Assembly (NCBI GenBank): GCA_031376285.1 | Contig: JANMDN010000038.1 | Coordinates: 1 to 64,000, forward strand | Origin: JANMDN01 sp031376285 | Lineage (GTDB): Bacteria; Actinomycetota; Thermoleophilia; Miltoncostaeales; Miltoncostaeaceae | DNA: 64,000 nt | Reading direction: 5' to 3' | Part shown: in pieces, positions 52,006 through 60,451 of the stretch | Layout: each line of letters opens with the position of its first letter | Position numbering within the stretch: position 1 is the stretch's first letter | Translations under genes and position numbers: made by a program | Notes under the pieces: model-generated | The model's input: the letters and a program-made list of their open reading frames with translations, nothing else | Told to the model about the DNA's origin: nothing | Database searches by the model: none

Positions 52006-53463
52006 ATGGTGAACACTCCGACAAGCGTCGTCTGGTTTCGCCGCGATTTGCGCGTCGCTGATCACCCGGCTCTCACCGCGGCATCTCGGCGCGGCCGGGT
52101 CGTCGCCCTGTTCGTCGTCGATCCTTCGATTCTGGCGCGCCGCCACCACCAGTCACCGGAGCGCCTGCGGTTTCTGAGAGCCGGGGTCGAGGCGCTCGAC
52201 GTCGCGCTGCGGGCTCGCGGAGGCGCGCTGGTCGTCCGGTACGGAGACCCCACAACAGTCGTGCCTGCGGTGCTCAGCGAAGCGGAGGCCGACGAGGTGC
52301 ACGTCACCCGCGAACGCAGTCTGCTCGGCTCGGCGAGAGACCTCGCCGTCGAGGCGCAGCTCTCGGCGCTCCACGCGCGGCTCGTCCGCCATCGCGGCGA
52401 CCTGCTTGCCGAACCTGACGAGCTCGTCGGCTCGTCAGGGAACGGCTATCTCGTCTTCACGCCGTTTCACCGCGCCTGGTCGCAGGTCGGGATTCCCGAG
52501 CACCTCCCAGCCCCCAGCCGCGTGGAGGGGCCGACCATCGAGAGCGATCGCGACTGGCGGCTCCCTGCCGGCGCGCCCGGACTCCCGGCCGGTCCGGACG
52601 CGGCCCGCAGCGCGATCGTGGCCTTCATCAAGTCCGGCGGATCCGACCGCTACCCGCAGCGGCGTGACCTTGTCGGGGAGGAGGGGACGTCGGGACTCTC
52701 GGCCTACCTGCGCTTTGGCATGTGCACACCCGCGCAAGTCGGACGGGCGCTCGGGGCCGATCGCTCGAACCTCGCCGACGGGAGGACCGCCTTCTGGCGC
52801 CAGATCGCGTGGCGCGATTTCTACCATCACCTGATGGCCCGTCGGCCGGAAATCCTGCGGGTGGCCCAGCGTGCGAGCCTCCGTGGGATCGCCTGGGACA
52901 ACGACGCCCGTCTGCTGCGGGCTTGGGCGGACGGAGAGACTGGCGTACCGATGGTCGACGCGGGAATGCGCCAGCTCGCGGCCACCGGATGGATGCATAA
53001 CCGGGCCAGGATGATCGTTGCGTCCTACCTCATCAAGGATCTGCTCATCGACTGGCGCCGCGGCGAGACCCATTTCATGCGAATGCTGGTCGACGGGGAC
53101 CCCGCGAACAACAACGGTGGATGGCAATGGACGGCGGGAACTGGGGCCGACGCCGCGCCGTACTTCAGAGTCTTCAACCCATCACTGCAGGGGACTCGCT
53201 TCGACGCCGAGGGCGACTACGTGCGCCGATGGGTCCCGGAGATTCGCGACGTGCCGACACGGCGCGTCCACGAACCCTGGACGATGACCGACGCGGAGCA
53301 GCGGTCGGCGGGCTGTCGAATCGGCAGCGACTACCCGGCGCCGGTGGTCGACCACAAGGTGCGGCGTCTTCTGGCGATCGAGCGGTACAAGCAGGCCGAT
53401 CAGCCGGCCGGTGACAGCCCGACCAGCCGCTCGGGCGCTGGTCATCGCCACCTCGATCGGTGA
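52006..53463 (+). CDS. phrB: Deoxyribodipyrimidine photolyase
   Basis: A 485-residue photolyase/cryptochrome. The alpha/beta antenna domain begins SVVWFRRDLRVADHPAL. The FAD domain has FWRQIAWRDFYHHLM, MRQLAATGWMHNRARMI and WQWTAGTGADAAPYFRVFNP; the latter two are standard class I CPD photolyase signatures. ATG 52006 fits the family; GTG 51991 lies closer to TACTGT and is possible. Confidence 0.94.
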   Translation: MVNTPTSVVWFRRDLRVADHPALTAASRRGRVVALFVVDPSILARRHHQSPERLRFLRAGVEALDVALRARGGALVVRYGDPTTVVPAVLSEAEADEVHVTRERSLLGSARDLAVEAQLSALHARLVRHRGDLLAEPDELVGSSGNGYLVFTPFHRAWSQVGIPEHLPAPSRVEGPTIESDRDWRLPAGAPGLPAGPDAARSAIVAFIKSGGSDRYPQRRDLVGEEGTSGLSAYLRFGMCTPAQVGRALGADRSNLADGRTAFWRQIAWRDFYHHLMARRPEILRVAQRASLRGIAWDNDARLLRAWADGETGVPMVDAGMRQLAATGWMHNRARMIVASYLIKDLLIDWRRGETHFMRMLVDGDPANNNGGWQWTAGTGADAAPYFRVFNPSLQGTRFDAEGDYVRRWVPEIRDVPTRRVHEPWTMTDAEQRSAGCRIGSDYPAPVVDHKVRRLLAIERYKQADQPAGDSPTSRSGAGHRHLDR

Positions 53464-53500
53464 AACTCCCGCTGTCCGAACGGCGACCAAGGGGGGGCCG

Positions 53501-55072
53501 ATGCGCGGCGCGATGATGGACACCCAACTCGATCTGGCGATGCTTCGATCGCGCGCGGAACGGTTCTACCGCGACGTCGCCATCGTCACGAGTACCGCCG
53601 ACGGATTGGTGCGAGCGACAATTGGTGACGTACTGGATCGCGCCAACCTCCTCGCGCACGTCCTCGCCGGGCTGGGCGTTCGTCCAGGTGATCGGGTCGC
53701 GACGATGTGTTGGAACACGCAGGCGCACCTTGAGGCCTACATTGCCGTTCCCTGCATGGGCGCCGTGCTCCACACGCTGAACTTCCGACTTCCACCTGAG
53801 CACATCGTCCTTATCGCGAACGCCGCGGCAGATCGCGTGATCCTCGTCGATGCCTCGACGGCGCCGATCATCGAGGCCATCCGTTCGCAGCTACGGACGG
53901 TCGAGCACATCATCGTGGTCCCGGATGACTACGACCCCCTGCTTGCCTCGGCCGCAGAGGCTCCGTACGCGTGGCCGGAGCTCGACGAGGACGACGCGGC
54001 GGCCATGTGCTTTACCTCGGGAACGACCGGCGAGCCGAAGGGCATCGTCTACTCGCACCGGTCGGTGATGCTGCACGCCATGTCGCTCCTCCAGGTCGAC
54101 ACCTTCGGTGTGGGGCGAAGTGACGTGATCCTTCCGGTGGTCCCGATGTTCCATGTGAATGCCTGGGGCTTTCCCTACGCGGCGCTCCTCACTGGTGCAC
54201 GCCTCGTGATGCCCGGTCCGTTTCTGCAGCCGGAAGCCCTCGCTGACCTGATCGAGACCGAACGGGTCACGGTGGCGGCCGGGGTACCGACGATCTGGTT
54301 CGGCCTCGTCGAAGAACTCGACGCGCACCGGCGAGACACGTCGTCGCTTCGCTGCGTGCCCTGCGGTGGTGCGGCCATTCCGGAGCAGCTGATGCGGGAC
54401 TTCGACCGCGTCGTCGGGGAGGGCGTGCTCGTCCATGCCTGGGGAATGACCGAAACGAGCCCGATCGCGAGCGTCGCAACGCTGCCGCCCGAGGCAGACG
54501 CTTGGTCTGAGGCTGAGCGCCTGCGTGGACGACTGCGGCAAGGAAGCGCGATTTTGGGCGTCGACATTCGCCTTTGGGCCCTCGATGGCACCGAAGCCGC
54601 CTGGGACGGCGAGACGATCGGCGAGATCGAGGTTCGCGGGCCGTGGGTCTCGAGCAGCTACCTCGGTGGGCAGGACACCGAACGCTTCGCTGGAGGGTGG
54701 TTTCGCACCGGGGACGTGGCCGTGGGCTATCCGGACGGAACCTTCCAGATCGTGGACCGGACCAAGGACGTCATCAAGTCGGGCGGCGAATGGATCTCCT
54801 CAGTTGAGCTTGAGGGCACGATCCTCGAGCACCCGGCGGTTCGGGAGTCGGCCGTGGTGGGGCGTCCCGACGAGAAGTGGTCGGAGCGCCCGATCGCGTT
54901 CGTCGTGCTTCGCCCGGGGGAGACGCTCACCCTCGAGGGTCTGAGGGATTGGCTCGAACCTCGCCTCCCTCGCTTCTGGCTTCCGGACGATCTCATCGCC
55001 GTGGCCGAGATTCCAAAGACGGGGACCGGAAAAATCGACAAGAAGGCCCTGCGGGCACGTGACCCACTGTGA
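53501..55072 (+). CDS. Acyl-CoA synthetase (AMP-forming ligase)
   Basis: A 523-residue ANL-superfamily enzyme that activates a fatty or carboxylic acid with ATP. The P-loop motif is CFTSGTTGEPKGIVYSHRS. AWGMTETSPIAS, GWFRTGDVAVG, and the C-terminal catalytic Lys in KTGTGKIDKKALR are clear. It resembles medium-chain fatty acyl-CoA ligases. ATG 53501 follows AAGGGGGGG. Confidence 0.92.
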   Translation: MRGAMMDTQLDLAMLRSRAERFYRDVAIVTSTADGLVRATIGDVLDRANLLAHVLAGLGVRPGDRVATMCWNTQAHLEAYIAVPCMGAVLHTLNFRLPPEHIVLIANAAADRVILVDASTAPIIEAIRSQLRTVEHIIVVPDDYDPLLASAAEAPYAWPELDEDDAAAMCFTSGTTGEPKGIVYSHRSVMLHAMSLLQVDTFGVGRSDVILPVVPMFHVNAWGFPYAALLTGARLVMPGPFLQPEALADLIETERVTVAAGVPTIWFGLVEELDAHRRDTSSLRCVPCGGAAIPEQLMRDFDRVVGEGVLVHAWGMTETSPIASVATLPPEADAWSEAERLRGRLRQGSAILGVDIRLWALDGTEAAWDGETIGEIEVRGPWVSSSYLGGQDTERFAGGWFRTGDVAVGYPDGTFQIVDRTKDVIKSGGEWISSVELEGTILEHPAVRESAVVGRPDEKWSERPIAFVVLRPGETLTLEGLRDWLEPRLPRFWLPDDLIAVAEIPKTGTGKIDKKALRARDPL

Positions 55073-55183
55073 CGAAGTGGACACACCTGTCGCACCCGGC
55101 GTGTGAATTGTCGAGCTACGCTGAAACCGGGTGGTGGTCCGGGGTGGCCCCAATTGGATAGCGGCGTTCGAGATTGCGACAAC

Positions 55184-55222
55184 CAGGGGGACGCGGTCCG
55201 CGGACGTGCGGCGGTCCCCCTG
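55184..55222. terminator. Hairpin between convergent genes
   Basis: CAGGGGGAC/GTCCCCCTG, a 9-bp stem with an internal GTCCGCGGAC palindrome in the loop. It lies between the ligase and DUF4332 genes. Confidence 0.5.
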
Positions 55223-55238
55223 CGATGGCGTCCAACCG

Positions 55239-55643
55239 CTAGTGAGAGACGACCTTCGGAAGCGTCTTCGCTTCGCTGACCCACTTCGTGACCATTGACT
55301 CCGTCGGGAGTCGGCGAACCAAGTTCCGCTTGGCGTTCGCGTCTGCGAGTGCCTTGAGCAGGTTCGGTACGTTGCGCTTGCCGAGTTCGGTGGCGCTGTC
55401 GACCCCCGCAGCTTCGAGCAGGTCGGAGTACTCCTCACCGACGCCACGGACCCGCATCAGATCAGCCCGATTCACCCACTCAAGGAGCAACTTCTCCGAG
55501 ACGCCGTAGGACTTCGACATCTCCTTGCGCCCCTTTGCCGAGCCGCAAAGTCGAAGCAGCGCGTCGGTCGATCCACACCCGCTCGCTTTCAGCTTCGCTG
55601 CGTACTCCGCGCCGATACCTTCGATGGACAGCAGGCTTGCCAC
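55239..55643 (-). CDS. DUF4332-like helix-hairpin-helix protein
   Basis: A 134-residue protein of tandem helix-hairpin-helix units. SIEGIGAEYAAKLKASGCGS and RGVGEEYSDLLEAAGVDS are two repeats of the same motif. GTG 55643 has GGAGG 5 nt upstream, so the ORF upstream of it is not coding. In DUF4332 proteins these helices are thought to bind DNA or protein. Confidence 0.8.
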   Translation of the reverse strand: MASLLSIEGIGAEYAAKLKASGCGSTDALLRLCGSAKGRKEMSKSYGVSEKLLLEWVNRADLMRVRGVGEEYSDLLEAAGVDSATELGKRNVPNLLKALADANAKRNLVRRLPTESMVTKWVSEAKTLPKVVSH

Positions 55644-55872
55644 AGTCACCTCCGTGAATGCCCGGCCTGGTGACCGGGGCGGCCGATAATCGGGACGGTA
55701 ACCGTTCGCGCGGGGGAGTGCATCCTGTCGCGTCGAGTTGATGGAGCTGCCGTGGAGCAATCTGCAAACTCAACGCATCCGAAGGCGTCACGCGCGACGA
55801 GGGAACGCGACTCCGGGGCGCCATAGGATCTCAGGTGTTCGCGTCCAAACCCATGAAGAAACGGACCCCAAT

Positions 55873-56331
55873 TTGGCTCGCCTCGTCGCTGGCGATCGCG
55901 CACCCGACGTGACCCTTGAATCGGAGTCCGGGCCGGTCACCCTGTCGCGCCTGCCCGGCTGGGTCGTCCTCTACTTCTACCCCAAAGACGACACGCCGGG
56001 ATGCACCACGGAGGCCTGCGAGTTCCAATCGCTGCGGTTGGAGATCGCCGCGGCCGGGGCGACGATTGTCGGCGTAAGTCCGGACTCGGTGAAGCGTCAC
56101 GCCAAGTTCCGCGCAAAATACGAGCTGGAGTTCGCGCTCCTGTCGGATCCTGATCATGTGGCGGCCGAGGCCTACGGTGTCTGGATCGAGAAGTCCCTCT
56201 ATGGGAGGCGCTACATGGGTGTCGAGCGCAGCACGTTCGTCATCGGCCCGGATGGGACGCTCGAGGCGGCGCACTACGGCGTCGCGCCGGCCGGACACGC
56301 CGCTTCGGTGCTCGAGCGGCTCCGAGGTTGA
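55873..56331 (+). CDS. bcp: Peroxiredoxin, BCP/PrxQ type
   Basis: A 152-residue thiol peroxidase. Peroxidatic and resolving cysteines are five apart in DDTPGCTTEACEF. VLYFYPKD and FVIGPDG are conserved. TTG 55873 gives the normal start ARLVAGDRAPDVTL; no better codon exists in the upstream frame. A TAGGAT at 55824 may be the -10. Confidence 0.88.
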   Translation: MARLVAGDRAPDVTLESESGPVTLSRLPGWVVLYFYPKDDTPGCTTEACEFQSLRLEIAAAGATIVGVSPDSVKRHAKFRAKYELEFALLSDPDHVAAEAYGVWIEKSLYGRRYMGVERSTFVIGPDGTLEAAHYGVAPAGHAASVLERLRG

Positions 56332-56386
56332 GTGGACGGTTTGGTAGCGTGCCGCCTCGATTCGAGGACGAGAAAGGGCGTTCGCA

Positions 56387-56731
56387 GTGGCTTGGGATGA
56401 CGTTTCGCGCTGGCAGACCGTGGATCTCTTCGCGTCGTTTCGGATGGGAGACGCGGTCCAGCCCATCGATGTTCGCGACCTCTCGTACCGCACGGCCGAG
56501 GCTCAGATCAAGGGTTCGATCCGGATCGAGCCGATGGAGTTCGAGGGCCACATTGCCGGCTTGCCCGACGGCAAGGAGCTGATCTTCTACTGCGACCGCC
56601 CGGGCGAGGCGACGAGCATGAAGATCGCCCTCTGGGCCTTCGACAACGGCCGGTCACGGGTCGGCGTCTTGGTTGGCGGCTGGGCGGCGTGGGAAGCCGC
56701 CGGCTACCCGACCGAGCCGAAGCCCGAGTAG
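56387..56731 (+). CDS. Rhodanese-like protein
   Basis: A 114-residue single rhodanese domain. PIDVRDLS starts the fold, and the active-site loop is IFYCDRPGEATS with catalytic Cys, followed by VLVGGWAAWEAAGYP. It may carry sulfane sulfur as a persulfide. It starts with GTG and lies 55 nt after the peroxiredoxin. Confidence 0.85.
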   Translation: MAWDDVSRWQTVDLFASFRMGDAVQPIDVRDLSYRTAEAQIKGSIRIEPMEFEGHIAGLPDGKELIFYCDRPGEATSMKIALWAFDNGRSRVGVLVGGWAAWEAAGYPTEPKPE

Positions 56732-56751
56732 GGACGAACGCGCCGTTCGCG

Positions 56752-57072
56752 CTACTCGCTTTTGGGTACCAGCCCGTAGGTGTCGGCAAGCCACTGGGGT
56801 AGCACTGCGGCGATCGCTCGGCACAGGTACTCCCGCTCGGCGATGCTGATGCGAGTGGCGATCTCGAGCGCGACGAGGGCGTCGCTGTCGCGGATGCCCT
56901 GAACTCCGGCGAGGGTGTCGGCAGCTTCCTTCCTGGCGTACACAATGCCGCGAGCGGCCATCCGCCAGTTCTCCTTGGACCACTTGATGAGCGCGTCTTC
57001 AAGCGGAGTCGGATCGTAGCCAAGGAGGGCTTTCTGGAGTGCGTTCTCTGTCGGGTCGGAGTCGCGCTGCAT
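56752..57072 (-). CDS. Hypothetical protein, 106 aa
   Basis: A soluble, helical protein (for example EDALIKWSKENWRMAARGI and RISIAEREYLCRAIAAVLP). I recognise no family or motif. It is convergent with the rhodanese gene and divergent from the GYD gene. Confidence 0.6.
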   Translation of the reverse strand: MQRDSDPTENALQKALLGYDPTPLEDALIKWSKENWRMAARGIVYARKEAADTLAGVQGIRDSDALVALEIATRISIAEREYLCRAIAAVLPQWLADTYGLVPKSE

Positions 57073-57221
57073 TCGGGCTCGTTTCGATCGGTTGGATGGC
57101 GGCGCGCAGAGTCTATTGGGCCGAGCTCACGCTGGGCTGCCGGGATACGGCCGCGGCACCGTCACGACCTGCGCTCCGATGTGCGAGAGTCCAAATACCA
57201 ACCGATCTCGGTGCGAGCGCA

Positions 57222-57515
57222 ATGCCGACCTTTCTCCTTTTCACGACGTTGAGTACGCAGGGCCTCCAGACACTCAGCGCGACGCCTGAGCGGCTCTTGG
57301 AGGTCAACCGAGAGCTGGAAGCCATGGGCGCCGCGGTTCGTCAGCAGTGGGCCCTTCTCGGATCCTACGATTTTCTCACCGTCGTGGACGCCGCCGACGA
57401 ACACACGGTGCTTCGCGCCGCTGCCCAACTCGCTGCCAGGGGAAGCGCCGCGATCGAGACGTTGCCGGCGCTCGAGATCGACACGCTGGTCGAGGTGCTC
57501 TCAGCCGACGACTAA
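57222..57515 (+). CDS. GYD-domain protein
   Basis: A 97-residue ferredoxin-fold protein of the GYD family. FLLFTTLSTQGLQTL and the GSYDFLTVVDA segment give the family its name. ATG 57222 gives the usual start; the frame upstream is not coding. Function unknown. Confidence 0.82.
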   Translation: MPTFLLFTTLSTQGLQTLSATPERLLEVNRELEAMGAAVRQQWALLGSYDFLTVVDAADEHTVLRAAAQLAARGSAAIETLPALEIDTLVEVLSADD

Positions 57516-57538
57516 GCCGGACCGGAGCACCCGCACGC

Positions 57539-57712
57539 TCAGGCCACGCGCCTCCACCGCTCGCTGCCACAGAGCGGACACAAGGGGAGAACGAGAATCC
57601 CGTCGTTCTCGTCGGGGCTCTTGACGAGTAGGTCGCAATCGACACACCGGAAGTGGCCGATGACCTCGTCCCCGACTTCGAAGTCGGTCCCTTCGCGGGC
57701 GTCCGTGGCCAT
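57539..57712 (-). CDS. Small zinc-ribbon protein, 57 aa
   Basis: Two CxxC pairs (CVDCDLLVKSP and CPLCGSERW) form a ribbon. The ATG at 57712 starts MATDAREGTDFEVGDEV. It lies 10 nt after the membrane zinc-ribbon gene on the same strand, so the two are probably one operon. Confidence 0.72.
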   Translation of the reverse strand: MATDAREGTDFEVGDEVIGHFRCVDCDLLVKSPDENDGILVLPLCPLCGSERWRRVA

Positions 57713-57722
57713 CAGCGGTGGG

Positions 57723-58004
57723 TCACGCCAGCATCGCGGCGATTGCGCTCGCCATGGCCACCAAGCCAAAGAAGCTCCCAAAGAGCAGGAAAAAGACCCG
57801 CTCGGGAAGTCCTGCAACCGTGCGACCGTGACCGGTGCGCAGCGTCGACCGGCTCCGGTCCACGAGGCGCGTCAGCACGTTCTCCTGAAGGCGGCGTTCG
57901 CAGTACGGGCAATAGGTCGCGTGCTCAAGGAGGGGGAGTCCGCAGCGGTGACATCCAGGAGCACCGGACTGTGGGGACCACTCGATATCGGACTTTGTAC
58001 GCAT
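57723..58004 (-). CDS. Zinc-ribbon protein with a C-terminal membrane helix
   Basis: A 93-residue protein: CHRCGLPLLEHATYCPYCERR, a zinc ribbon, is followed by a linker and one membrane helix (VFFLLFGSFFGLVAMASAIA). GGGAGAGGG precedes the ATG. It may anchor to the membrane with the ribbon inside. Confidence 0.75.
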   Translation of the reverse strand: MRTKSDIEWSPQSGAPGCHRCGLPLLEHATYCPYCERRLQENVLTRLVDRSRSTLRTGHGRTVAGLPERVFFLLFGSFFGLVAMASAIAAMLA

Positions 58005-58098
58005 CCTGGATCCCTCTCCCAAGCCGCTCACCTGCGTGCACGATACACGGCCGGCTGATCCGAATCGGGCGTTCTGCAACGGTCGGCGTTGCCGAACG

Positions 58099-58497
58099 TC
58101 AGGACTTTGGGAAGAAGCGTTCGGCCGCCTCCCACCCGGTTTTCGCGGCCTGTTCGACCGAACCTGCGCCGATGGCTCGGCGGTCCTCCTGACGGGAATC
58201 GCCCGACGCGGCGTCCGGCTCCGGACCGGACGATCGGAGGGCATCGATCTCTCCCGTTTTGGCGTCGATCTCCATGAGCGCCGCCTCGACCTCCGCGACC
58301 TGCGCCGCGACGAGAGCCTCGTCGAGGCGTCCCTCACGAACGAGTTCGAGGGTCCGCACACCGAGCGACTCGAGCGCCGTTCGGTGCGCGCGCTGGAGGA
58401 GTCGACGCTCCCCGTCGAGCCGAGCCCGCTTGATCGAGATCTGCACATCGCCGGCCACGCGCCCGGCCTGTCGTGCAAGGGAATCGAAGAGGGCCAC
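58099..58497 (-). CDS. Hypothetical coiled-coil protein, 132 aa
   Basis: A helical, highly charged protein (RARLDGERRLLQRAHRTALE). GTG 58497 follows GGAGG. There are no cysteines and no membrane segment. Function unknown; it is upstream of the zinc-ribbon pair on the same strand. Confidence 0.65.
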   Translation of the reverse strand: MALFDSLARQAGRVAGDVQISIKRARLDGERRLLQRAHRTALESLGVRTLELVREGRLDEALVAAQVAEVEAALMEIDAKTGEIDALRSSGPEPDAASGDSRQEDRRAIGAGSVEQAAKTGWEAAERFFPKS

Positions 58498-58684
58498 GTG
58501 CGCCTCCGTTGATCGAGGGAATCGAGCCGCTCGGCGGTCGCGAAGCGCTCCTCAGTCTACGGGGCGACTCAAATGGCTGTCCGATGACACACATTTGACA
58601 CGGAGTCGACACGGCCGCGTGTGGCGACGTGACGGCCTCTCGGCAGACGATGGTCGGGCCGCACATTCTTCGAAAGGAACCCCA

Positions 58685-58939
58685 GTGATCGTTTCCCACA
58701 TCAACGCCGCCATCGCCGCAATCCATCTTCGGGTGTTGGCGCTCGCTGACGGTGAGGGCAGGCGCGTCGGCCAGGGCACCGTCGAGTACATCGGCATGGT
58801 CGTCATGGTCACCCTGCTCGTCGCCGCGGTGGCGGCGGCCGCAAAGGGTTGGGGGCCCGACATCGGCAGCTCGCTAAAGAAGCTCCTCTTGGGTGCCATC
58901 AAGAAGGTCTCAGGAGGCCTCGGCGCCGGCGCGAGCTGA
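58685..58939 (+). CDS. Flp/TadE-type pilin-like protein
   Basis: An 84-residue protein with the class III prepilin pattern GQGTVEYIGMVVMVTLLVAA: Gly/Glu around a cleavage site, then one long hydrophobic segment. AAGGA precedes GTG 58685. There are no tad/cpa assembly genes in the window, so it is an orphan here. Confidence 0.75.
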   Translation: MIVSHINAAIAAIHLRVLALADGEGRRVGQGTVEYIGMVVMVTLLVAAVAAAAKGWGPDIGSSLKKLLLGAIKKVSGGLGAGAS

Positions 58940-58997
58940 TCGGCGCGATGTCGACGCCGTCCGCACCCGGACCTGCGGGAGCGGCGCGTGGGTCATC

Positions 58998-59321
58998 GTG
59001 ACCACTCATCTGTCAGGGTCTGTGCGGGCTGTCTGCCCACGGTTGAGGGGGGGCACGCAACGAAGCTCCAAGGTTCGCCCGATTCCAGCTGCGACACAGA
59101 CCGGGTTCAAGGCTGCGACGCTCAAAGCTCGCTCGATTGTGTGGTTTCGAAACGTCGACGGGGCGCCGCACAACGCGATCGGTCGCGGGATCAACTCCGG
59201 CACGCCGGTCGTCGGCGTTGGAGCCCGTTTCAAGGTGCGAGCGCCAAAGACCCCGGGCAGCTACAGCTACATCTGCGGGGTCCACACCAACATGAGGGGA
59301 CTGCTGACGGTCGTCAAGTAG
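58998..59321 (+). CDS. Cupredoxin-like protein, N-terminus degraded or missing
   Basis: A 107-residue ORF whose last 70 residues are a cupredoxin with copper ligands His in GAPHNAIG, Cys and His in YICGVHTNM, and Met two residues on. The first strands and the signal peptide are not recognisable: the 5' part has no hydrophobic stretch in any frame and contains a G7 run. It may be broken, or its start misplaced. GTG 58998 is the first possible start in frame. Confidence 0.55.
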   Translation: MTTHLSGSVRAVCPRLRGGTQRSSKVRPIPAATQTGFKAATLKARSIVWFRNVDGAPHNAIGRGINSGTPVVGVGARFKVRAPKTPGSYSYICGVHTNMRGLLTVVK

Positions 59322-59847
59322 CGGCGCGGGCGAGCGCCGTGGCCGCTACCAGCTCCTCGAAGGAGGGGTAGTCCTCGGGGCCCTCCTGCGGGCGGTGCCA
59401 GGTGAGACGACAGTCCGCGTCAATGACGATGTCGCCTCCGAGCTGAAGGGTGTCTTGGCCCCTGGGCGAGCTCGGGAGTTTGCCGCGCATTGCGAGGCCG
59501 AAGAACGCCCGCCAGACGCGCACGCTCATGGTGGCGCGCGCAACGCTCATACGACCGAAACCGAGGGCGCGATACACCGTGAGACCAGGGTCGCAGTACA
59601 TCGGTACCGGCAAGGAAGGAGCGATCATCGCCAGAAGCTGGGGCTTGGCAAAGGTCACCCCGACCAGGCGTGCGCCAAGCGCTTCACCACGTTTCGCAAC
59701 CCGAACCAGGTGCTCACGGCAGGCAATTCAGCCGACGTGGCGCATGAAGACGAGTACCGTCGCCTCACCCCGGAAGGTCGACATCGATACCGGCTTGCCG
59801 TCCTGATCGACGAGGTCGAGGTGGGCGAGCGACGTTCCAACCTGCAC
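59314..59847 (-). CDS. SelL-like peroxiredoxin selenoprotein (in-frame UGA)
   Basis: A 177-residue AhpC/TSA-like protein read through one TGA (59728-59730, residue 40). Before it: QVGTSLAHLDLVDQDGKPVS and LVFMRHVG; after it: IACREHLVRVAKRGEALGARLVGVTFAKP. The TGA falls where relatives have the first Cys of their CxxC, so the product would be Sec-Ile-Ala-Cys. Length and sequence on both sides fit the family without a gap. GTG 59847 is the only canonical start after an upstream in-frame stop. It ends with an 8-bp overlap of the convergent cupredoxin gene. Without Sec insertion only a fragment (59314-59658) would be called. Confidence 0.8.
59690..59718 (-). promoter_or_regulatory. SECIS-like hairpin downstream of the UGA
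   Basis: Ten nt after the UGA on the sense (minus) strand. CGU/ACG and GCACC/GGUUGC stems (with an internal loop and a bulged U) enclose an apical loop GGUUC. Size, distance and the loop G-G-U fit the loose bacterial SECIS pattern that binds SelB. The pairing was done by eye. Confidence 0.5.
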
Positions 59848-59941
59848 ACCCTCAATTTGTCAGGGCGTCCCTGGATCCGCAACGGGCACCCGGCTCCCGC
59901 GTCGGAACCCGAGAATGGGCGCTGACGCGGACGTGAGACCG

Positions 59942-59947
59942 TAAGGT
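59942..59947 (+). promoter_or_regulatory. -10 element of the gene at 59954 (leaderless type)
   Basis: TAAGGT ends 6 nt before ATG 59954. Confidence 0.4.
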
Positions 59948-59953
59948 TGACGG

Positions 59954-60451
59954 ATGGAGGGCCATGCAACCGCTGCGGCCGTCGTCGAAATGAAGACCGC
60001 GCCGCTTGGACTCACCGACCCGACGCGGCGCTGGGCGCTCGTCGGGCCCGATGGCGAGCACTACTTCGGCGGCGTCACCCGTCCCGAGGGGATCAACCTT
60101 GGAGATCGTCTCGCCGATGCACCGCTCGGAGCTTGGGTGGACGCGCTGGTCGAGGTCCACCTGCCCGCGATCCTGAGCGACGGCGCCGGGCCACACTTGT
60201 TGGCGTCAGATGGTTCGCTCGTGATCGTGCTGGGCGCCCACGCCGCCGTCTCCGAGGCCTTCGTGGCGATGGGTACGCCGAACCCGCGACACCTCGTGGG
60301 GGTCGTCGAACCGATCGGCCCGACCGGTTGGCGGTGGATCTGTTGCGCAGAGGTCGAACCGGAGCGCCACGTCGAGTGCCTCGACGAGCTGAGCAGCGCT
60401 GACCGCCCGTCGCTTCGCGAATGGTCGTCCCGATGGGCGGGCATCGGATGA
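59954..60451 (+). CDS. Hypothetical protein, 165 aa
   Basis: A soluble protein with GLTDPTRRWALVGPDGEHYFGG early and HLVGVVEPIGPTGWRWICCA later. No known motif. The stop overlaps the next gene as ATGA, so both are translated together. It is divergent from the selenoprotein. Confidence 0.65.
   Translation: MEGHATAAAVVEMKTAPLGLTDPTRRWALVGPDGEHYFGGVTRPEGINLGDRLADAPLGAWVDALVEVHLPAILSDGAGPHLLASDGSLVIVLGAHAAVSEAFVAMGTPNPRHLVGVVEPIGPTGWRWICCAEVEPERHVECLDELSSADRPSLREWSSRWAGIG

Noticed and set aside
53174..53803. Minus-strand ORF over the photolyase end and ligase start
   Set aside because: Spans two plus-strand genes with clear motifs; no domain of its own.
59728..59730. Treating the TGA in the peroxiredoxin-like gene as a simple pseudogene mutation
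   Set aside because: It falls exactly at the redox cysteine, flanking sequence is intact, and selD is present, so Sec is the simpler reading, though not proven.
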